NCBI GenBank assembly: GCA_000310025.1 | Contig: FN649747.1 | Span: 976,715 to 1,040,714, forward strand | DNA: 64,000 nucleotides | DNA from: Ectocarpus siliculosus | Lineage: Eukaryota > Sar > Phaeophyceae > Ectocarpales > Ectocarpaceae | Reading direction: 5' to 3' | Shown: piece after piece, positions 60,001 to 64,000 of the stretch | Position numbering within the stretch: position 1 is the stretch's first letter | How the letters are laid out: each line of letters begins with the position of its first letter | The notes under the pieces: model-generated | The model's input: the letters and a program-made list of their open reading frames with translations, nothing else | Database searches by the model: none | What the model was told of the DNA's origin: nothing | Translations under genes and position numbers: made by a program

Positions 60001-63000
60001 CCGTAAACGCGCGGAATGGTCAACGGAACAGGAAGGTGACATTCACGTCCAGATAACTTTACGTGAGATCTTGGTCCGCATCTTTGGCAGAATCACCGTG
60101 CCACGCCCCTCTGCATGAAGCTATACACGGTAATGTCTACGTTACAGGCTCGATGTGCTCATTTTTGCGGACACAACCTGCGAGCCGGTATCTCACTTTC
60201 TGGCGCTGGGCCGTGTGGCCCCGATACAGGCCGCATTCTGGGGCACCCCAATCACTACCGGTGAGTGCTTTCCACGCACTTGTGAGAAACCAATATTGTC
60301 GTCAAACCTGCTGCCGTTCACGATTACCCTCGCGCAATCCCCAATGTCCCGCTCATAGGCGCCACGGCACCGAGCGTTTGGTGGTTTAACTAGTCCTGAT
60401 GCGAATCGGGCCTGACGATGCGGGCCTGTTTCTTCTATGAATGATGATTGCATTACATGCAACTGGAGTACTACATGCCTTCGCGAAACGCTCCAGGTGG
60501 CCATTCATCAAACATTCTACTGTAGTACGAAAGTCTCGGAAACGTCACCAGCGTGATAGGTTCCCTATCTTACACGAGATAAGAGAAGTGACATGGGACC
60601 CCATGGTAGAGTCCCATGACGAGATGCCATGGGAGCTGTGTGGCCTAAGTATCCCATTTGACCAGGGACACTCCTAGTTGTCTACAATAGATTATGGGGG
60701 TTCCCGCGTGGAACCTCCGAGATCGTTGTCCGTCGGAATTACGCACATGCGAAACTGGTCTGGTAGGGCATCGTGGGGGTTCTTTAGTATCCTGGTAGCC
60801 CATGTACGTAGGTTTCACCGATTACCCTGACATCCCACGGTACTAGAAAGGAGCTGCCGCCTGGGCTGGTTGGTCCCACAGAATGTTAGATAGGATCCCA
60901 TGGGGTTTCAGGCGCAACGTAAGACATGACCTCAAATCGCGCCTGTCTCTCTCCTCATCTGGTGCGAAAAAAAACGTACTGGGGGCAACGTTCACGCCTT
61001 ACTTCCCAGTTCAGTTGTTGGCACAAACATCGCGAGCTCCACCGCTGCAGTACAGTGGACGCGTACACTTCCTCGCGAAAGGCAGAGATCTGAGATTCCG
61101 TACAATTGGTTACCTACATGACTCTCCCTGCGATTCCTGGAGTCTTGAGTCCAACCTTACGCCTGCCAGAGAGACCCCCCTCACTCACCTGGACATGGTC
61201 GTGGAAAGTCTCTTTCTATGACACTTGGAGGAGAGAGGAGTTCAACTTCATCACGGGGGAGTAAGCGTTCTTCAACATACTGCGTGCCCTCGGATTTTGT
61301 TCAGCGAATACCCAAGCTCGTTTGCCTGCAACATACCTCGGAACCAGGGAGCCCCAACATCGACTACTTCCTCTCTGCCGATGTGATGGAGCACCCCGAC
61401 CGAACGACAATGCTGCCTGACGACGATCCCTATTCCGAACAGGTACGATATGTTAGTGTTGGACGCGAGAAGAGGTGGCGAAGGGGTCTGTGTTTGTCTT
61501 GTGGGGCCCAAGACCCTTTCATCCTTGTGGATACGGCACGAGGGGTGTCGCTTTTTTTCCAACTAGGCCGCCAGGCACTACGCTGAGCGTAATGAACCGA
61601 CGTGTTGTGCGAATCGCGTAAATGGGGTGCTAGCTGTCTTCAATATTTTATATGGAGGCAGGTGTGAGCCCTTTGTGATCATATCCAGCGATGACAGCCT
61701 CGCACGGCCTTGGTTTTTCGTGATGCAGTAGACTTTCCAGAGACGCCTACATTGAGAAACTGGTGGGTGTCTACCAATAGCATGCCTTATTTCGGGAAGC
61801 CCTTCTTTCCCGCGTACTGATCGCCAGAAGGAATAGTCACACATTATCTTAGAGGAGGGGGTACATTCAATCATTTCTGCAACAGGTTATCGCGGGTTGA
61901 AGCTCACATACCATCACGGCTGGATGATGACTTGAACGGTGTCATTCCGCAGCACCCTACCAATAGCGTGCCAAACATCAGGGTTGATACGTGCGTTGTC
62001 TCGGTATCGAAAGGTTTGGCCGCACCTCTTGAAGTATTTACAGTTTCAGTCAGGATGACGGAGGGGCGGTGCCGTGTGGTTTTGGGGTAAATCTTGCACC
62101 GACCAGCAATATAACCCTCCAGCTGAACACGTATTCGCCCACTCTTACTTAGCTGAACGTTGACGGAGGTCACACAGAGTGCCCAGAATACGATGCGATC
62201 TACCGCGTGGCATGCCGCAGAGGGTCCCGTTCGCCCATGAACTCCTTTCTTCCGTCGTCCCCCTGGTCGACATATCCTGCCATGATCCACAGGTGGTGCT
62301 ATTCGGTGGACAAGGTATTTGGTATCCTACTCCTGTTCTCCCGTCAGAACTGGCCCCACCACCAAGACCCCAAACATCTAGTGGCGCTGCAAGCACCACG
62401 GCAGTGCTACCAACGCCGCAAGCCCCAATACCAGCGCCAGAGACGGCGTCCTGGTCTGCTTCGCGTGACACTATCACGGCGAAGGGAGGGGTTTCAGCAG
62501 CGGAGATGGAGTCGTCATGGGGTGGACCAGCAAGCGACCGGGCTCTCGAGACATACCATGCTGCCCCAACGCGTGCGTCGAGAGAGCGGGCAAGATCCGT
62601 CCTTCGTGCCGAGCTGAAGAACCGGATCGGGATCGACCAAAACAGGTATAGGGCGAAGTGGAAGTAAATGGGTGCTATGCACGTTTCGCAACAGTCGAAG
62701 CCCACTCCCCCCGAGCACCCTACTAACGAGGTGATGTCGGACCAGCTGGTATACGTGGATAAACGCCCCTCCCTGCACTGTGTCAACGGCAAACCCACTT
62801 TTGCGGTACCTTTGGATTTCTCCTCTTCCTCCGCATGAAACTTAACCATGGTAACCAGGGAGCCTGGTGTCGGCAACACCGATTCCGATCGATTACTATT
62901 GCTGATATTACGAGTCCGATGCAAAGCGGTCGATGATCACCACCCGGCAAGTATCAACAGTCTTACTCCGAGATTTAACTGCAGCAGCCTTGAAGGGAAA

Positions 63001-64000
63001 ACCGACTCGGGCGATCTCAGAACTATTGCAGGATTAAGTCAAACATATGTCGCGGCCTACAAACGAGAGCTAGATAGTCACTCCAAGATCGCACACGGTT
63101 GCTCTTCACGTCAAGAGGCATTGACCAACTGAACGGTGTCCCAATGAGCATACGTTTCGCTTTTCGAGTGTTTGGGGTTTGCGTGCTGGTCGCCACGTGA
63201 AAAGAGTACCTGAAGTGCGTGTACAACGCTGATAAGCAAGGAACAGCCATTAACTAGGTCAAGCTTTGTGCCAAATACAAAACGGAATCTGGAAAATCGC
63301 AGCGAGCAATAACGCTGGTACATACAGCACGCTGCCTGGACAAGGCCGTTATTCAAGAAGACGTGATGAAACCTCCCTGTCGCGTGTTTTCTTCATTTCT
63401 CTCCTTCGTGAACGCACGGCAGGGTGACAAGAAGTCAAAACAGGCGAAATGAACGATCCCAACGGACCAACTCCGCAAACCTCCTTTCGCGCTCCTCTGT
63501 AGGTGAAGGTTAGATCAGCAATTTGGGAATGCTGGAATTGTTCTACGTTCTAACTGAGACACGTGAATAATGGTGAATACTGAGGCCCTAGGCAAAAGGA
63601 CAACTAGTCACGCCAGTTTCGCCCTCCCTCGCATGTCGACTTCACTCTTCGGTCCAGTGTGGTGTATATGTGCGCCCAGAGTTTGTTCAAGCTGCATCCC
63701 GACTTCGACTTAGCGGTTAAGGGCGTGCTAGAAGCATCAGGTTCGAATCACCTGGTTTTCACGGCGGGTAGGCGGCAACAATGGACATCGATTTTTCAAG
63801 CGAGGCTAACTTCGACGCTCGGAGACGATGTTATGACGAGGGTGAGATGCAGTTGCCATGCATTCCCGTTCGGCGCAAAATAGTTTATTGGAGCTTTCAC
63901 AACAGTAGCGGTGCATCGTATGCTTAGCAGACTGTGTGAGCACGCTTGTGCGCCTGGAGACCTTAAAATCAGCTCATAGCGTGGTGTAGATTCGTGCAGG
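51023..64000 (+). CDS. TPR-containing GT41 (SPINDLY/OGT-like) glycosyltransferase, continues beyond window
   Basis: Exons: 51023-51355, 51625-51739, 52071-52246, 53015-53096, 53850-53941, 54325-54408, 54876-54974, 55549-55685, 56107-56203, 56436-56536, 57020-57134, 57438-57547, 58554-58773, 59459-59634, 60148-60260, 61348-61442, 62293-62645 and 63658-63841; phases agree throughout (about 894 residues so far). TPR motifs include RHADALRLLG, LGDLGEVLRGSGALQDAERV, STAQELGRALLESGRANEA, LNNLGAILLSMGRDGEGLEY and LMNAALQRSESGNLVQAREL. The catalytic part shows IHVGFISKLFGEM, EPHGMLLEGVILHLP, LDVLIFADTTCEPVSHFLAL, AAFWGTPITTG, IDYFLSADVMEHP, LFGGQGIWY and MCAQSLFKLHPDFD, as in GT41. These transfer GlcNAc or fucose to nuclear or cytosolic proteins; which sugar is unknown. 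A possible further exon at 54075-54138 does not fit the phase. Three introns start with GC. The C-terminus lies past 64000. Confidence 0.87.
53647..53682 (+). repeat. 12-bp tandem repeat x 3
   Basis: Three perfect copies of TTCATAGTGGTG lie in an intron of the TPR-GT41 gene. Confidence 0.95.
58275..58366 (+). pseudogene. Degenerate copy of the preceding TPR-GT41 exon
   Basis: The frame reads PQRFLAIYAENNLIRTPEV, resembling APFLVVYAGNNQRKTMEAIA from exon 57438-57547, with similarity also visible in the DNA (TTTCCTGG, GCGG-GAAACAACC type blocks). It lies in the intron after that exon, has no matching splice phase, and ends in a stop. I read it as an intragenic duplication that decayed. Confidence 0.45.
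58981..59314 (+). mobile_element. tRNA-derived SINE with A-rich tail
   Basis: The head has an A-box-like TGGTCTAGTTA (about 58996) and a perfect B box GGTTCGAATCC (59041-59051). A second, consensus A box TGGCCTAGTGG lies at 59104-59114. A unique body of about 160 bases follows, and the unit ends in an A-rich tail (59283-59311). No intact cloverleaf folds (the T stem has a mismatch), which argues against a working tRNA gene. It lies in a TPR-GT41 intron in sense orientation. Confidence 0.65.
60590..60910. repeat. CCATGG-rich patch
   Basis: Words of the CCCATGG type recur (60592, 60602, 60616, 60629, 60896) between exons 60148-60260 and 61348-61442 of the TPR-GT41 gene. The word family is shared with patches at 31300-31450 and 36037-36115. 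Confidence 0.4.

Overview
The window is nuclear DNA from a stramenopile alga, most likely a brown alga of the Ectocarpus type. This is inferred from large intron-rich genes on both strands, secreted-type glycan genes with WSC domains, a P-loop carbohydrate sulfotransferase, a TPR/SPINDLY-like glycosyltransferase, and many small degenerate transposons. No species can be named from sequence alone. One 100-base N gap (11906-12005) lies inside an intron.

Layout: (1) 882-7087, plus: a nine-exon TCF25/Rqc1-type gene. (2) 7088-10055: the convergent intergenic and 3' UTR region. (3) 10056-15453, minus: a six-exon ankyrin-repeat, CaMK-like protein whose kinase motifs are degenerate (GFD for DFG, HRDLRPEQ for HRDLKPEN). 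(4) 15.5-24 kb: a repeat-rich stretch with MITEs, tandem repeats and a DNA methyltransferase remnant on the minus strand with a stop exactly after its TSPP motif. (5) about 23.9-28.65 kb, plus: a GT4-family glycosyltransferase with a long N-terminal region. (6) 32378-43753, minus: WSC domain, C1GalT-like GT31 domain and sulfotransferase exons that are probably one fused gene, with an LTR element in one intron. (7) 44.0-46.8 kb: decayed Ty1/copia remnants, including an inverted tail-to-tail pair. (8) 46.9-51 kb: repeats and no confident gene. (9) 51023 to beyond 64000, plus: a TPR/GT41 (SPINDLY/OGT-like) gene with at least 18 exons, open at the right edge.

Three of the five substantial genes handle glycans: GT4, WSC-GT31-sulfotransferase and TPR-GT41. 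The first two are the kind of secretory-pathway enzymes that would build and sulfate cell-wall or extracellular glycans. The GT41 type usually modifies nuclear and cytosolic proteins. Whether they form a functional cluster is inference.

The exon boundaries come from reading splice signals, reading-frame phase and family conservation by eye. Where consecutive phases agree across several exons I treat the model as strong; uncertain joins are stated.
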